Shown: positions 42,438 through 53,051, counted from the first letter of the stretch. The stretch is 64,000 bases of DNA from Aquaticitalea lipolytica (GCF_014641635.1 NZ_BMIC01000005.1:62001-126000), one strand, 5' to 3'. Notes: generated by a model from the letters alone, not told the origin. Program-made: numbers and translations.

Positions 42438-42980
42438 ATGAGTTTTAGCCCACAAATCTTGAAAAAACAATTTCTTTTAAGTCTAATTTTTTGCTTTTGT
42501 TCAACAGTGATACTTTCACAAAACAACAATCCAGATTCTAAAAAAGATTTTTGGAAGCATGTTCGCTTTGGTGGAGGTTTAGGTTTAAGTTTTGGCGATG
42601 GGTTTTTTAGTGGTACAATAGCGCCAAGTGCTATTTATGAGTTTAATAATAAGTTTGCTTTAGGAGTAGGACTTAATGGCACTTATAACAGTCAAAAAAA
42701 CGCATACAAATCAACAATTTTTGGTGGAAGCATTATAGGGTTATTTAGCCCAATTGAAGAACTACAGCTTTCGGCAGAATTTGAAGAACTTAATGTTAAT
42801 AGAAAGTGGGAAGATAATTTAGGAATTGAAGACCAAAACTATTGGTATCCTGCGTTGTTTATTGGTGCAGGTTATAGAACAAGAAATGTAACTGTTGGTA
42901 TACGCTATGACGTGCTTTATGATAAAGATAAAAGTGTTTATGCAGACGCTTGGGCTCCTTTTGTTAGATTTTATTTTTAA
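42438..42980 (+). CDS. Small outer-membrane beta-barrel protein
   Basis: A 180-residue protein with an N-terminal signal peptide (about 1-28, ending ILSQ) and amphipathic strands (FGGGLGLSFGDGFFSGTIAPSAIYEF and similar) that close with WAPFVRFYF, a final aromatic as in barrel insertion signals. Homologues next to sucA are sometimes labelled alpha-ketoglutarate decarboxylase, which the sequence does not support. It is divergent from sucA and convergent with the next gene, overlapping it by 17 bp. Confidence 0.7.
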   Translation: MSFSPQILKKQFLLSLIFCFCSTVILSQNNNPDSKKDFWKHVRFGGGLGLSFGDGFFSGTIAPSAIYEFNNKFALGVGLNGTYNSQKNAYKSTIFGGSIIGLFSPIEELQLSAEFEELNVNRKWEDNLGIEDQNYWYPALFIGAGYRTRNVTVGIRYDVLYDKDKSVYADAWAPFVRFYF

Positions 42981-43311
42981 ACCAAACCTTTTGCCACTCT
43001 CGCTTTAAAATTAAAAATGTTACTTGTTCTGATAATTGTATGGCATCACTTCCATCGAGCTGCTTTATTTTTTCTTCAGATACATCAACGATATAGAGTA
43101 AGTTAAGATAATCATTAAACTTTTCTTGTATTAATTTATAAACCGTTTCATGAAGTATTAACTTTAAACTTGAAGGTAGCACCTCTTCATCAAACTCTAA
43201 ATTTATGTTTGCAAACAACAAGTCTTTATTTAACTGAGCAATAAGTTTTTTGTATAAATTAAGTTGATTAGCTTCCTCTACTAATTCTTCAAAAGTTGTT
43301 ACTTTTTTCAT
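42964..43311 (-). CDS. Hypothetical protein
   Basis: A 115-residue soluble, mainly helical protein with no signal peptide or recognised domain; it is rich in Leu, Glu and Lys. It starts 1 bp after the polyprenyl synthase gene on the same strand, so the two are translationally linked. No function can be assigned. Confidence 0.6.
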   Translation of the reverse strand: MKKVTTFEELVEEANQLNLYKKLIAQLNKDLLFANINLEFDEEVLPSSLKLILHETVYKLIQEKFNDYLNLLYIVDVSEEKIKQLDGSDAIQLSEQVTFLILKREWQKVWFKNKI

Positions 43312-43312
43312 T

Positions 43313-44287
43313 TTATACTTTTCTGCTCATTAACTGCTCTCCAAACTGTTTTAAAACTTGCTTTTTTTCTTCAGAAATTGCAATATCTTCTAACACTGAA
43401 AAAGCTTTATTTGTGTAGTTTTTAATTTCTTGTTGGGTTGCATCGGCTGAGCCACTTGTTATAAACAGTTGTTTAACAGATTCTATTTTATCATTATTTT
43501 CAGAAGGACTTATTCCAAAAAGATGTTGTAATTGTAAAGCATCTTCATCATTAGAAAATTCTAATGCTTTAAGATATAAATACGTTTTTTTGTTCTCAAT
43601 AATATCGCCTCCAACTTGTTTTCCAAATGTTTTTGGGTCACCAAAAGCGTCTAAATAATCGTCTTGTAACTGAAATGCTATACCTAGGTTTTTTCCAAAT
43701 TGATAAATACTTTGCTGATCTTTCTCTGATGCTTCGGCAACAATTGCTCCCATTTTCATGGCGGCTCCAACTAAAACAGCTGTTTTATACTCTATCATTT
43801 TTAAATACTCTTCAATAGTTACATCATCTCGAGTTTCAAAATCCATATCGTATTGTTGCCCTTCACAAACCTCTAAAGCTGTTTTGCTAAACAACTTGGC
43901 TAATGCTTGAAAGGTTTTAGCATCATAATTTTCAAACAACTGATATGCCATAATTAGCATTGCATCTCCTGATAGAATACCTGTATTTATATCCCATTTT
44001 TCATGAACGGTTTCTTTTCCTCTTCGTAATGGCGCATCATCCATAATATCGTCATGTATTAATGAGAAATTATGAAATACTTCAATACTTAATGCTGCGT
44101 CTAAAGATTTTTTATAATCGCAATTAAAAATTTCGGCAGTCATTAACGTTAAAACTGGACGTAACCGTTTACCTCCTAAATCTAGTATATATTGTATTGG
44201 TTGATACAATGAAGCAGGTTGCCTTTCAACCTTAAAATCATTAAGATATTTTAGAAATGCTTCCTGATAGAATTGAATATGTTGCAT
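43313..44287 (-). CDS. Trans-isoprenyl diphosphate synthase
   Basis: A 324-residue all-helical prenyl synthase that extends allylic diphosphates with isopentenyl diphosphate. The first Asp-rich motif is in SLIHDDIMDDAPLRRG (residues 75-90) and the second in FQLQDDYLDAFGD. I start at the ATG at 44287 (MQHIQFYQEAFLKYL), which matches family N-termini; a longer frame from 44314 would add nine residues. Chain length cannot be read with confidence, so farnesyl, geranylgeranyl and quinone-chain products all remain possible. dxs for the precursor pathway lies at 55603. Confidence 0.9.
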   Translation of the reverse strand: MQHIQFYQEAFLKYLNDFKVERQPASLYQPIQYILDLGGKRLRPVLTLMTAEIFNCDYKKSLDAALSIEVFHNFSLIHDDIMDDAPLRRGKETVHEKWDINTGILSGDAMLIMAYQLFENYDAKTFQALAKLFSKTALEVCEGQQYDMDFETRDDVTIEEYLKMIEYKTAVLVGAAMKMGAIVAEASEKDQQSIYQFGKNLGIAFQLQDDYLDAFGDPKTFGKQVGGDIIENKKTYLYLKALEFSNDEDALQLQHLFGISPSENNDKIESVKQLFITSGSADATQQEIKNYTNKAFSVLEDIAISEEKKQVLKQFGEQLMSRKV

Positions 44288-44373
44288 GTCACAAAAATAA
44301 AGTAAATGAATCAACTATTACAAGCTCTTTAAAAACATATGTTAAGAAATTATTAAAACTTTGGAAACTATTT

Positions 44374-44403
44374 TTGTTTTTAAAGTTTCCTTGTGTACAT
44401 TTG
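44374..44403 (+). promoter_or_regulatory. Promoter of the efflux operon
   Basis: TTG (44374-44376), 19 bp, then TACATTTG (44396-44403): a full match to the Bacteroidota consensus. The predicted start is about 4 nt before the TetR ATG at 44413, so the transcript would be nearly leaderless. Confidence 0.82.
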
Positions 44404-44412
44404 CACCCAATT

Positions 44413-45015
44413 ATGAGAGAAAAAATTATACAAAAATCAGCCGAACTGTTTTTAACACTAGGTTTTAAAAGCGTAACAATGGACGATATTGCCAATGAAA
44501 TGGGCATATCTAAAAAAACCATTTATGTGCATTTTGAAAACAAAACCAAGTTAGTTGAAGCAGTTACCTTTTCGCTTTTTGAGAATATTTGCGATGGTAT
44601 AGATTGCATTTGTGATGCATCACACAATCCTATTGAGGAATTGTACGACATAAAAATGTATGTGATGAATTATTTAAAGAATGAAAAAACATCGCCACAA
44701 CATCAACTTAAAAAATATTATCCTCAAATATTTCAGCGACTACAGTTAAAGCAATTCGAAAAAATGCACGTCTCTGTTAAAGAGAGTATTCAAAACGGAG
44801 TAGACACTGGTCTTTTTAGACCTAATATAGATGTCGATTTCATTTCAAGAATGTACTTCAATGGAATGTCTGGAATAAAGGACGAGACTATTTTCCCTTC
44901 ACAAAACTTCACAATGGACTATTTAATGGAAAGTTATTTAGAATACCATTTAAGAGCTATTGTTACAGACAAAGGGCTAAAAACATTAAACAAATTCATA
45001 AACAATCAATCATAA
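44413..45015 (+). CDS. TetR/AcrR-family transcriptional regulator
   Basis: A 200-residue regulator. The N-terminal HTH reads MREKIIQKSAELFLTLGFKSVTMDDIANEMGISKKTIYVHFENKTKLVEAV, and the C-terminal ligand domain follows. I place the start at 44413; the longer frame from 44257 would run through the promoter and add 52 unrelated residues. It is the first gene of an operon with TolC, MFP and RND genes (3-bp gap to the next), so it probably represses its own efflux pump until a toxic compound binds. Confidence 0.93.
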   Translation: MREKIIQKSAELFLTLGFKSVTMDDIANEMGISKKTIYVHFENKTKLVEAVTFSLFENICDGIDCICDASHNPIEELYDIKMYVMNYLKNEKTSPQHQLKKYYPQIFQRLQLKQFEKMHVSVKESIQNGVDTGLFRPNIDVDFISRMYFNGMSGIKDETIFPSQNFTMDYLMESYLEYHLRAIVTDKGLKTLNKFINNQS

Positions 45016-45018
45016 AAC

Positions 45019-46431
45019 ATGTATAAAAAAATTATAATAACCTTAGTGGTGTTGCTCCCTTTTTTAGGATTATCTCAAGAGAACACACAAAGTTTCAGCT
45101 TACAAGAAGCCATTGATTTTGCATTACAAAATAACAGAACATCAAAAAACGCTGAACGCGATATAGAAGCTGCAAAACAACGTAAATGGGAAACGACAGC
45201 AACAGGTTTACCACAAATAAATGGGAAAATAGAATATCAAAACTGGTTAAAACAACAAGTATCACTTTTACCAGCTGCAGCTTTTGATAACACACAAAGT
45301 GTTATAGATGTTGTAAATGATTATTTTGATGCTAACCAAACAAATTTTGATGTTAACTCACCTGACGGTTTTATTCCTGTACGTTTTGGAACCAAGCAAA
45401 CAATGAATGCGTCAGTTACAGTAAGTCAATTAATTTTTGATGGTTCTTATCTTGTTGGTTTACAGTCTGCAAAAGTGTATTTAGAAATTTCTGAAAACGC
45501 CAAAGTAAAAACAGATTTAGAAGTTCGCAAAGCAGTTATTAATGCTTACGGAAATGTGCTTTTAGCTGAAGAAAGTGTTCAGATATTACAACGAAACAAA
45601 GAAGTGCTTCAAAAAAACTTAAACGATCTAACTAAAATTTATGAAAATGGATTGGAAGAAGAAGAAAGTGTTGAGCAATTACAAATCACGCTTTCTAGTG
45701 TTGAAAGCTCACTTAAAAATACCGAACGTTTAAAAACATTGGCTTATCAAATGTTTAATATCACTTTAGGAATAGATCTTAATAACAATTCTGTTTTAAC
45801 AGATAATCTAGAAACTTTAACTCAAGAAAACATCTCATTAACTCTTTTAGAGGCAGATGCCAATGTTGAAAACACTATCGATTATCAAATAGCAGAGAAC
45901 GACAAGGTTTCTAAAGAGTTGTTACTAAAATTAGAAAAAAGTAAAGCTTTACCTAGTTTAAGTGCTTTTGTAAATGCAGGTTATTCAGGAAATGCAGATA
46001 ATTTCGATTTCTTAAAAAAAGAACAACAATGGTTTGGGTCATCTTTATTAGGTGTAAGTATGAATATTCCAATATTTAGTTCTTTAGGTAGAAGTGCATC
46101 AACTCAACGTGCAAAAATAAACCTTGAAAAAGCTGAAGATGATTTATTAGAAACACAACAAAAACTTCAATTACAAATATCTTCTGCTAAAAGCAATTAT
46201 CAATTTGCTATAGAAGATTATGATAACAAAAAACAAAACCTAAAACTTGCTGAACGTATTGAAGCTAAAAATCAAACCAAATTTTTCGAAGGTATTGCTT
46301 CTAGTTTCGATTTGCGTCAAGCACAAACTCAATTATACACAGCTCAACAAGAATTTTTACAAGCAATGTTAGATGTAATTACCAAAAAAGCTGAATTAGA
46401 AACCATATTAAACTCAATCAACAAACAATAA
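45019..46431 (+). CDS. TolC-family outer-membrane efflux protein
   Basis: The outer-membrane channel of the tripartite pump, 470 residues with a signal peptide (1-20, GLSQ). It contains the two repeated helical-hairpin segments of the family (SFSLQEAIDFALQNN near the start; RIEAKNQTKFFEGIASSFDLRQAQTQLYTAQQEFLQAMLD near the end). Gaps of 3 bp before and 12 bp after fix it in the TetR-TolC-MFP-RND operon. Confidence 0.93.
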   Translation: MYKKIIITLVVLLPFLGLSQENTQSFSLQEAIDFALQNNRTSKNAERDIEAAKQRKWETTATGLPQINGKIEYQNWLKQQVSLLPAAAFDNTQSVIDVVNDYFDANQTNFDVNSPDGFIPVRFGTKQTMNASVTVSQLIFDGSYLVGLQSAKVYLEISENAKVKTDLEVRKAVINAYGNVLLAEESVQILQRNKEVLQKNLNDLTKIYENGLEEEESVEQLQITLSSVESSLKNTERLKTLAYQMFNITLGIDLNNNSVLTDNLETLTQENISLTLLEADANVENTIDYQIAENDKVSKELLLKLEKSKALPSLSAFVNAGYSGNADNFDFLKKEQQWFGSSLLGVSMNIPIFSSLGRSASTQRAKINLEKAEDDLLETQQKLQLQISSAKSNYQFAIEDYDNKKQNLKLAERIEAKNQTKFFEGIASSFDLRQAQTQLYTAQQEFLQAMLDVITKKAELETILNSINKQ

Positions 46432-46443
46432 AAACACTATCAA

Positions 46444-47631
46444 ATGAAACATATATTATCAATCATTGCAATTGCATTCATTTTAACTTCCTGTGGTGAA
46501 GAAAAAAAGAATTCTGTAGAAAAAGTATTAGAAAGTAATAATCTAGAAACTATTAGAACAAAACGTGCTGAATTAGTTGGCCAACAAGAAGCTATTCACG
46601 CAAAAATAAAATTGTTAGATGAAAAAATTTCTGAATTAGATACTACCAAAAATATTCCTCTAATAACAACTTTCACTGCAAAACAAGAAGTGTTTAATCA
46701 CATGCTTGAATTACAAGGTAATGTGACTACCAAAAACTTAATGGTTATTACTCCAGAATACAATGGTATTCTAACCAATGTGTATGTTAAAGAAGGTCAA
46801 AAAGTAACTAAAGGTCAAGTATTAGCTAGAATTGACGATGGAGGGTTAGGACAACAATTAGCACAATTACAAATTCAGGCTGATTTGGCTAAAACAACTT
46901 TTGAGCGTCAAAAACGTCTTTGGGATCAAAAAATAGGAAGCGAAATTCAATATTTACAAGCTAAATCTTCTTATGAATCACAACAACAAGCAGTAAATCA
47001 ATTAAAACAGCAGTTAGCTAAAACTACTGTTAGAGCTCCTTTTTCTGGAACTATTGATGATATTATTACAGAACAAGGTAGTGTTGTTGGTGCAGGACAA
47101 ACACAGCTAATACGCATTGTAAACCTAGACAATATGTATATAGAAACCGAAGTGCCAGAACGTTATATTTCTAATGTAGTTGCAGGTAAAAATGTACAAG
47201 TAGAATTTGCTGTTTTAGGAAAAACTATAGATACAAAAGTACGTCAGGCTAGTGATTTTATAAACCCAGCAAATAGAACGTTTAAAGTAGAAATTGCTAT
47301 TCCAAATAAAGAAAAAACTATTAAACCAAACCTTACTGCAAAGCTTAAAATTAATGATTACACAAGCGAAAATGCATTACTAGTACCACAAAGTATTATT
47401 TCAGAAAATGCAGAAGGTGAACAATATGTTTATGTAGTAAAAAACAAAAATGCTAACGGAGAAGGTGTAGCAAATAGAGTTATTATTAAAACAGGAAAAA
47501 CACAAGGCGATGTTATTGAAGTTCTTGAAGGTATTGAGAATGGTGTTGAAATTATTAAAGAAGGAGCAAGAAGCGTAAAAGATGGCCAAACTGTGAAAGT
47601 ATTAACTTATGAAACTGAAAAAAATGGCTAA
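46444..47631 (+). CDS. RND efflux membrane-fusion (periplasmic adaptor) lipoprotein
   Basis: A 395-residue adaptor. The N-terminus is a lipoprotein signal with the lipobox LTSC at about residues 15-18, so it is anchored in the inner membrane. A coiled-coil hairpin of about 135-195 (QLAQLQIQADLAKTTFERQKRLWDQKIGSEIQYLQAKSSYESQQQAVNQLKQQL) lies within the lipoyl halves (TPEYNGILTNVYVKEGQKVTKGQVLARID and TTVRAPFSGTIDDIITEQGSVVGAGQTQLIRI). It bridges the pump and the TolC channel. Its end overlaps the RND pump start. Confidence 0.94.
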   Translation: MKHILSIIAIAFILTSCGEEKKNSVEKVLESNNLETIRTKRAELVGQQEAIHAKIKLLDEKISELDTTKNIPLITTFTAKQEVFNHMLELQGNVTTKNLMVITPEYNGILTNVYVKEGQKVTKGQVLARIDDGGLGQQLAQLQIQADLAKTTFERQKRLWDQKIGSEIQYLQAKSSYESQQQAVNQLKQQLAKTTVRAPFSGTIDDIITEQGSVVGAGQTQLIRIVNLDNMYIETEVPERYISNVVAGKNVQVEFAVLGKTIDTKVRQASDFINPANRTFKVEIAIPNKEKTIKPNLTAKLKINDYTSENALLVPQSIISENAEGEQYVYVVKNKNANGEGVANRVIIKTGKTQGDVIEVLEGIENGVEIIKEGARSVKDGQTVKVLTYETEKNG

Positions 47632-50600
47632 AAACAAAAAACAAATCGATAAAGAATTTGGTTTATCATCGTGGGCTATTAACAATAAAACCACAATGTA
47701 TGTGCTTATTTTAGTAATCTTCTATCTTGGTTTAGTTGCATTTTTTAATATGCCAAGAGAAAACTTTCCAGAGGTTAATGAAACTAAAATATACGTAAGT
47801 ACAGTTTACCCAGGAAACACAGCTGAAGATATTGAAAAGCTGATTACAGATCCTATTGAAGATAAACTAAAAACAGTGAGTAATATGGTTGACATTACCT
47901 CAACATCACAAGAAGATTACTCTATGGTGATTGTTGAGTTTGATGAAAACATTACTGTTGACCAGGCTAAACAAAAAGTAAAAGACGAAATTGATAGTGA
48001 AACATCAAGCGAAGATTGGCCAACTTTTAATGGTGCCAAAGTAGAACCAAATATATTTGAGTTGAGCCTATCAGAAGAAATGCCTATTCTTAATATTAAT
48101 ATTTCTGGAGATTATCCTATTGAAAAATTAAAAGAGTATGCTGAATATCTTCAAGATAGAATTGAAAACTTAATTGAAATTAAAAAAGCAGATATACGTG
48201 GTGCTCAAGATAAAGAAGTAGAAATTGCTGTAGACATCTATAAAATGATGGCTTCAGAAGTTACTTTTAACGATATCATTGGAGCTATTAATAATGGTAA
48301 TATGACAATGTCTGCTGGTAATTTAATAGCAAGTGGACAACGTCGTACTATTAGAATTCTTGGTGAAATAGAATCGCCTTCACAATTAGAAAATTTTGTT
48401 GTAAAATCTGAAAACGGTGAAGCTATTTACTTAAAAGACGTGGCAACAGTGGCTTTTAAAGAAGAAGACAAAACCACTTTTGCTAGAGAATATGGTGATC
48501 CTGTAGTGATGCTCGACGTTAAAAAGCGTGTTGGAAAAAACATGGTTGATGCAGTAGACCAAATTAAAGTAATTGTTAAAAACGCAAAAGATGATTATTT
48601 CCCAAAAGATTTAAAAGTCACAATAGCAAACGATCAGTCATCTGTAACCATAGGTCAAGTAGATGATTTAGTTAACAACATCATATTTGGTGTTATCCTT
48701 GTTGTAACGATTTTAATGTTCTTTTTAGGATTTAAAAATGCCATATTCGTAGGGTTTGCAATTCCAATGTCCATGTTTATGTCGCTAATGATTTTAAATC
48801 TTTTAGGACATAGTTTAAACACAATGGTTCTTTTCGGACTAATTATGGGACTAGGAATGCTTGTAGATAATGGTATTGTGGTTGTAGAAAACGTCTATCG
48901 ACTCATGGATGAAGAAGGCATGAGTAGGCTTGAAGCAGCTAAAAAAGGAATTAGCGAAATTGCTTTCCCAATTATTATCTCAACAGCAACAACAGTAGCA
49001 GCCTTTATCCCATTAGGTTTATGGCCTGGAATTATGGGAGAATTCATGATGATTTTACCAATAACGCTCTCTGTTGTTTTAGGATCTTCATTATTTGTGG
49101 CTATCTTTTTTAACTCGGTTTTGGTGTCTCAATTTATGAGTATTGAAGATAAAGACATGCCATTAAAAAAGATAATAACTTCTACAAGCATAATGGCAAT
49201 ATTAGGTCTTATTGTGTTTTTTGTAGCTGGAGAATATAGAGCATTAGGAACATTAATGTTATTTACAGCTATTATGCTTTGGGTATATCGTTTGTTCTTA
49301 AGAAAAATGGCAAATAATTTCCAAAACAACACTTTAGTAAAACTCGAAAATTGGTATGAGCGTCAATTACGTCGTGCGCTTTCAGGTAGAATGCCTATCG
49401 CATTAACTGTTGGAACTTTCGCTTTATTGATTTTAGCCTTTGTTGCTTTTGGAGCTTCTTTAGCAACACAACGTACAAAAGTTGAGTTTTTCCCAGATAA
49501 CAAACCAAACCAAATTATAGTTTACATCGAGTACCCTCAAGGTACTGCAATCGATAAAACAAATGCCATAACTAAAGAAATTGAATCTAGGGTTTATAAG
49601 GTTCTTGATAATAGCCAATATAAAGAAGGTGATTATAATTTCTTGGTAGAAAGTGCTGTTTCTCAAGTAGGAGAAGGTGCTGGAAACCCACAAACTGATG
49701 GTGGCTCTGCTGCCGAAATGCCTCATAAAGCTAAAATTACAGCTTCCATGAGAGAGTTTAAGTACAGAAAAGGTGAAGATAGTGAGTTATTGCGTCAAAA
49801 AGTACAAGAAGCTCTAGTAGGCATTTATCCTGGTGTATTAATTTCAGTTGAAAAAAACATGGATGGTCCTCCAGCTGGAGCTCCTATTAATATTGAATTG
49901 GAAGGTGATGATTATAATGAATTGATTAACACCGCAGAAAATATGCGCGAATTCATCAATGAAAAAAACATTGCTGGAATTGATGAGCTAAAAATTGATG
50001 TTAATAAAGATAAGCCAACAATGCGTGTTACTATTGACAGAAAAAAAGCAGGAGAATTAGGAGTTAGTGCTGCTCAAGTTGGCCAACAATTGCGTAATTC
50101 AATCTTTGGTGCAAAAGCAGGTGTTTATAAAGAAGGTGGTGATGATTTTGATATTTATGTTCGTTTTAATGAAGAAAACAGATATAACACTAGTGCTTTA
50201 TTCAATCAAAATATCACGTTTAGAGATAATACTGGTAAGCTAAAAGATATTCCATTATCTACATTAGTTAAGTTTGAAAACAATTCTGGTTTTAGTGCTA
50301 TAAAACATAAAAGCACCAAGCGTGTGGTTACAGTATATTCTGCTTTAGCACCTGGTTATACAGATGCATTAGCGATTGTAACTCAAGTTCAAAACGAAAT
50401 GAAAAGTTATGAAGGTTTGCCAGAAAACATCAAAATAGATTATACAGGGCAAATTGAAGAGCAAAATAAACAAATGGCCTTTTTAATGGGCGCATTTTTT
50501 ACAGGATTACTCTTAATATTTTTCATCTTAATTTTTCAATTTAACTCTGTTTCAAAGCCAGCAATTATTATGATGGCAATATTCTTAAGCTTTATTGGAG

Positions 50601-51139
50601 TTTTTGGTGGCATTGTAATTACTGGAAGTGCATTTGTCATTATGATGACCATGGTTGGTATTATTTCATTAGCTGGAATTGTGGTAAACAATGGTGTTGT
50701 ATTACTTGATTACGCTCAACTTTTAGTTGATAGAAAAAAGAATGAATTAGATATCGATATGGATGATTATTTAGAAGTCGATGATTTGTTCGAAAGCATA
50801 GTAAAAGCAGGAAAAGCACGTTTGCGTCCTGTATTACTTACAGCAATTACTACGATTTTAGGATTAATTCCATTAGCAATAGGATTAAACATTAACTTCT
50901 TTACTTTATTTAGCGATTTTAATCCTAATATTTATATGGGAGGAGATAACGTAGTATTTTGGGGTCCATTAGCTTGGACAGTAATTTATGGATTATTAGT
51001 TGCAACCTTCCTAACATTGATTTTTGTTCCAGTTATGTTTTTCCTTACAATGAAATTCAAAATGTGGCTACGACGAAAAGTGAAATCAGTAAATGAAGAT
51101 TTAGAAAATGGATCTAACGTCCAATTGGACATTGATTAA
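47624..51139 (+). CDS. RND-family efflux pump, AcrB-like
   Basis: An inner-membrane proton-driven pump of 1171 residues with twelve predicted helices and two large periplasmic domains. The proton-relay segment in TM4 reads MLVDNGIVVVENVYRLMDEEG (around residue 413), with one aspartate where AcrB has two. I start at the ATG at 47624 (MAKNKKQID), overlapping the adaptor gene by 8 bp; an ATG at 47609 would give five more residues. It exceeds AcrB in length by about 120 residues, partly from an extra membrane-linked segment after residue 515 (TSTSIMAILGLIVFF). It completes the TetR-regulated tripartite efflux system; substrates are unknown. Confidence 0.94.
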   Translation: MAKNKKQIDKEFGLSSWAINNKTTMYVLILVIFYLGLVAFFNMPRENFPEVNETKIYVSTVYPGNTAEDIEKLITDPIEDKLKTVSNMVDITSTSQEDYSMVIVEFDENITVDQAKQKVKDEIDSETSSEDWPTFNGAKVEPNIFELSLSEEMPILNINISGDYPIEKLKEYAEYLQDRIENLIEIKKADIRGAQDKEVEIAVDIYKMMASEVTFNDIIGAINNGNMTMSAGNLIASGQRRTIRILGEIESPSQLENFVVKSENGEAIYLKDVATVAFKEEDKTTFAREYGDPVVMLDVKKRVGKNMVDAVDQIKVIVKNAKDDYFPKDLKVTIANDQSSVTIGQVDDLVNNIIFGVILVVTILMFFLGFKNAIFVGFAIPMSMFMSLMILNLLGHSLNTMVLFGLIMGLGMLVDNGIVVVENVYRLMDEEGMSRLEAAKKGISEIAFPIIISTATTVAAFIPLGLWPGIMGEFMMILPITLSVVLGSSLFVAIFFNSVLVSQFMSIEDKDMPLKKIITSTSIMAILGLIVFFVAGEYRALGTLMLFTAIMLWVYRLFLRKMANNFQNNTLVKLENWYERQLRRALSGRMPIALTVGTFALLILAFVAFGASLATQRTKVEFFPDNKPNQIIVYIEYPQGTAIDKTNAITKEIESRVYKVLDNSQYKEGDYNFLVESAVSQVGEGAGNPQTDGGSAAEMPHKAKITASMREFKYRKGEDSELLRQKVQEALVGIYPGVLISVEKNMDGPPAGAPINIELEGDDYNELINTAENMREFINEKNIAGIDELKIDVNKDKPTMRVTIDRKKAGELGVSAAQVGQQLRNSIFGAKAGVYKEGGDDFDIYVRFNEENRYNTSALFNQNITFRDNTGKLKDIPLSTLVKFENNSGFSAIKHKSTKRVVTVYSALAPGYTDALAIVTQVQNEMKSYEGLPENIKIDYTGQIEEQNKQMAFLMGAFFTGLLLIFFILIFQFNSVSKPAIIMMAIFLSFIGVFGGIVITGSAFVIMMTMVGIISLAGIVVNNGVVLLDYAQLLVDRKKNELDIDMDDYLEVDDLFESIVKAGKARLRPVLLTAITTILGLIPLAIGLNINFFTLFSDFNPNIYMGGDNVVFWGPLAWTVIYGLLVATFLTLIFVPVMFFLTMKFKMWLRRKVKSVNEDLENGSNVQLDID

Positions 51140-51144
51140 TAGCG

Positions 51145-51176
51145 AAAAAGCCTCGACAAATGTTGAGGCTTTTTTA
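51145..51176 (+). terminator. Terminator of the efflux operon
   Basis: AAAAAGCCTCGACA pairs with TGTTGAGGCTTTTTT across a very short loop (one wobble), followed by Ts. Confidence 0.9.
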
Positions 51177-51177
51177 T

Positions 51178-51206
51178 TTGATAATCATATAACTTCATTA
51201 AATTTG
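51178..51206 (+). promoter_or_regulatory. aspS promoter
   Basis: TTG (51178-51180) and TAAATTTG (51199-51206) are 18 bp apart. The -33 element adjoins the T-run of the preceding terminator. The leader to the aspS ATG is about 40 nt. Confidence 0.75.
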
Positions 51207-51253
51207 CAACCTTAAACACTTTACTAATTAGAAAAGTGTAAAAAATTAAATTT

Positions 51254-53008
51254 ATGTATAGAAGTCACAATTGTGGTGAAATAAGAACATCACACATTAA
51301 TAACGAAGTTACACTTGCAGGTTGGGTACAAAAAATACGTGATAAAGGATTTATGGTTTGGGTCGATTTACGTGATCGATATGGTATTACACAACTTATT
51401 TTTGATGAAGAGCGTACACCAAAAGCAATAATGGAGCAAGCTCAAAAATTAGGACGTGAATTTGTAATCCAAGTAAAAGGAACTGTTATTGAACGTGCTT
51501 CTAAAAACCCAAATATCCCAACAGGTGATATTGAAATTTTGGTGTCTGAATTAACTATTTTAAATTCTGCAATATTGCCACCTTTTACAATTGAAGATGA
51601 AACAGATGGTGGAGAAGAATTACGAATGAAATATCGTTATTTAGATATTCGTCGTAATCCAGTAAAAAACAGTTTAATTTTTAGAGCTAAAGTGGCTCAA
51701 GAGGTTAGAAATTATTTGTCGAAAGAAGGATTTATTGAAGTTGAAACGCCTTATTTAATAAAATCTACTCCAGAAGGAGCTCGTGATTTTGTTGTGCCTT
51801 CTCGTATGAATGAAGGTCAATTTTATGCATTACCACAGTCGCCTCAAACGTTTAAACAATTGTTGATGGTTGGCGGCATGGATAAGTATTTTCAAATTGT
51901 AAAATGCTTTAGAGACGAAGATTTACGTGCCGACAGACAGCCAGAGTTCACACAAATAGATTGCGAAATGGCATTTGTTGAACAAGAAGATATATTAAAT
52001 GCTTTTGAAGGTTTGACTCGTCATTTACTAAAAGAAGTAAATGGAGTTGACGTCAAAGAATTTCCAAGAATGTTATACGATGATGCTATGCGTTTGTATG
52101 GAAATGATAAACCAGACATTCGTTTCGGGATGCAATTTGGAGAGCTAAATGAAGTTACTCAACATAAAGATTTTGGTGTTTTTAATTCTGCTGAATTAGT
52201 TGTTGGTATTGCTGTTCCTGGTGGAAACAATTATACTCGTAAAGAAATAGACCAACTTATCGATTGGGTAAAACGCCCACAAATTGGTGCTTTAGGAATG
52301 GTTTATTGTAGAGTAAATGAAGATGGAACTTATAAATCTTCAGTTGATAAATTTTATGACGAAGCTGATTTAGCAAAATGGGCTGAAATCACTGGAGCAA
52401 AAGTTGGCGATTTAATATGTGTACTTTCTGGAGACACAAATAAAGTTCGTCCGCAACTGAGTGCTTTACGTATGGAATTGGCAACACGCCTTGGTTTACG
52501 TAATCCAAAAGAATTCGCTCCACTTTGGGTAATGGATTTTCCATTATTAGAATGGGATGAGGACACCCAACGTTACCATGCAATGCATCACCCATTTACC
52601 TCTCCAAAACCAGGTCAGTTAGAATTACTTTCTACAAATCCAGGAGATGTAAAAGCAAATGCTTACGATTTAGTGTTGAATGGTAATGAAATTGGAGGTG
52701 GTTCAATTAGAATTCACGATAAAAAAACACAATCGTTAATGTTTGATTATTTAGGCTTTACACCTGAAGAAGCTAAAGCACAATTCGGTTTCTTAATGGA
52801 TGCTTTTCAATATGGAGCGCCTCCTCATGGTGGATTAGCATTTGGGTTAGATAGATTAGTTGCTATTCTTGGCGGACAAGAAACAATACGTGATTTTATT
52901 GCATTCCCAAAAAATAATTCTGGTCGTGATGTGATGATTGATGCACCTGCTCCTATTGATGACAAACAACTTGAAGAGTTAAGTTTAAAACTAAACCTTA
53001 AATCATAA
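51254..53008 (+). CDS. aspS: Aspartyl-tRNA synthetase
   Basis: Bacterial-type AspRS, 584 residues. [32 protein letters not shown] forms the anticodon OB-fold; [21 protein letters not shown] is motif 2; the GAD insertion domain lies around 300-400; and [25 protein letters not shown] is motif 3. The long GAD-containing form marks the bacterial aspartate enzyme and separates it from asnS at 27439. A hairpin terminator follows. Confidence 0.98.
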   Translation: MYRSHNCGEIRTSHINNEVTLAGWVQKIRDKGFMVWVDLRDRYGITQLIFDEERTPKAIMEQAQKLGREFVIQVKGTVIERASKNPNIPTGDIEILVSELTILNSAILPPFTIEDETDGGEELRMKYRYLDIRRNPVKNSLIFRAKVAQEVRNYLSKEGFIEVETPYLIKSTPEGARDFVVPSRMNEGQFYALPQSPQTFKQLLMVGGMDKYFQIVKCFRDEDLRADRQPEFTQIDCEMAFVEQEDILNAFEGLTRHLLKEVNGVDVKEFPRMLYDDAMRLYGNDKPDIRFGMQFGELNEVTQHKDFGVFNSAELVVGIAVPGGNNYTRKEIDQLIDWVKRPQIGALGMVYCRVNEDGTYKSSVDKFYDEADLAKWAEITGAKVGDLICVLSGDTNKVRPQLSALRMELATRLGLRNPKEFAPLWVMDFPLLEWDEDTQRYHAMHHPFTSPKPGQLELLSTNPGDVKANAYDLVLNGNEIGGGSIRIHDKKTQSLMFDYLGFTPEEAKAQFGFLMDAFQYGAPPHGGLAFGLDRLVAILGGQETIRDFIAFPKNNSGRDVMIDAPAPIDDKQLEELSLKLNLKS

Positions 53009-53014
53009 AAAATT

Positions 53015-53038
53015 AATCCTGCAATTGCAGGATTTTTT
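53015..53038 (+). terminator. Terminator after aspS
   Basis: AATCCTGC-AATT-GCAGGATT followed by a T-run; the stem is perfect. Confidence 0.9.
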
Positions 53039-53051
53039 AGTAGTTTTAATA

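Noticed and set aside
42438-42980. Alpha-ketoglutarate decarboxylase as the product name
   Set aside because: The sequence is a signal peptide followed by barrel strands with no thiamine-binding or decarboxylase motif; the name probably spread from its neighbour sucA.
1-53008. An aspartate/asparagine-centred gene system (glycosylasparaginase, cphA, cphB, iaaA, ansA, asnS, aspS)
   Set aside because: Only cphA-cphB-iaaA are truly adjacent. The others are separated by many unrelated core genes and are common housekeeping functions, so the theme is probably chance.
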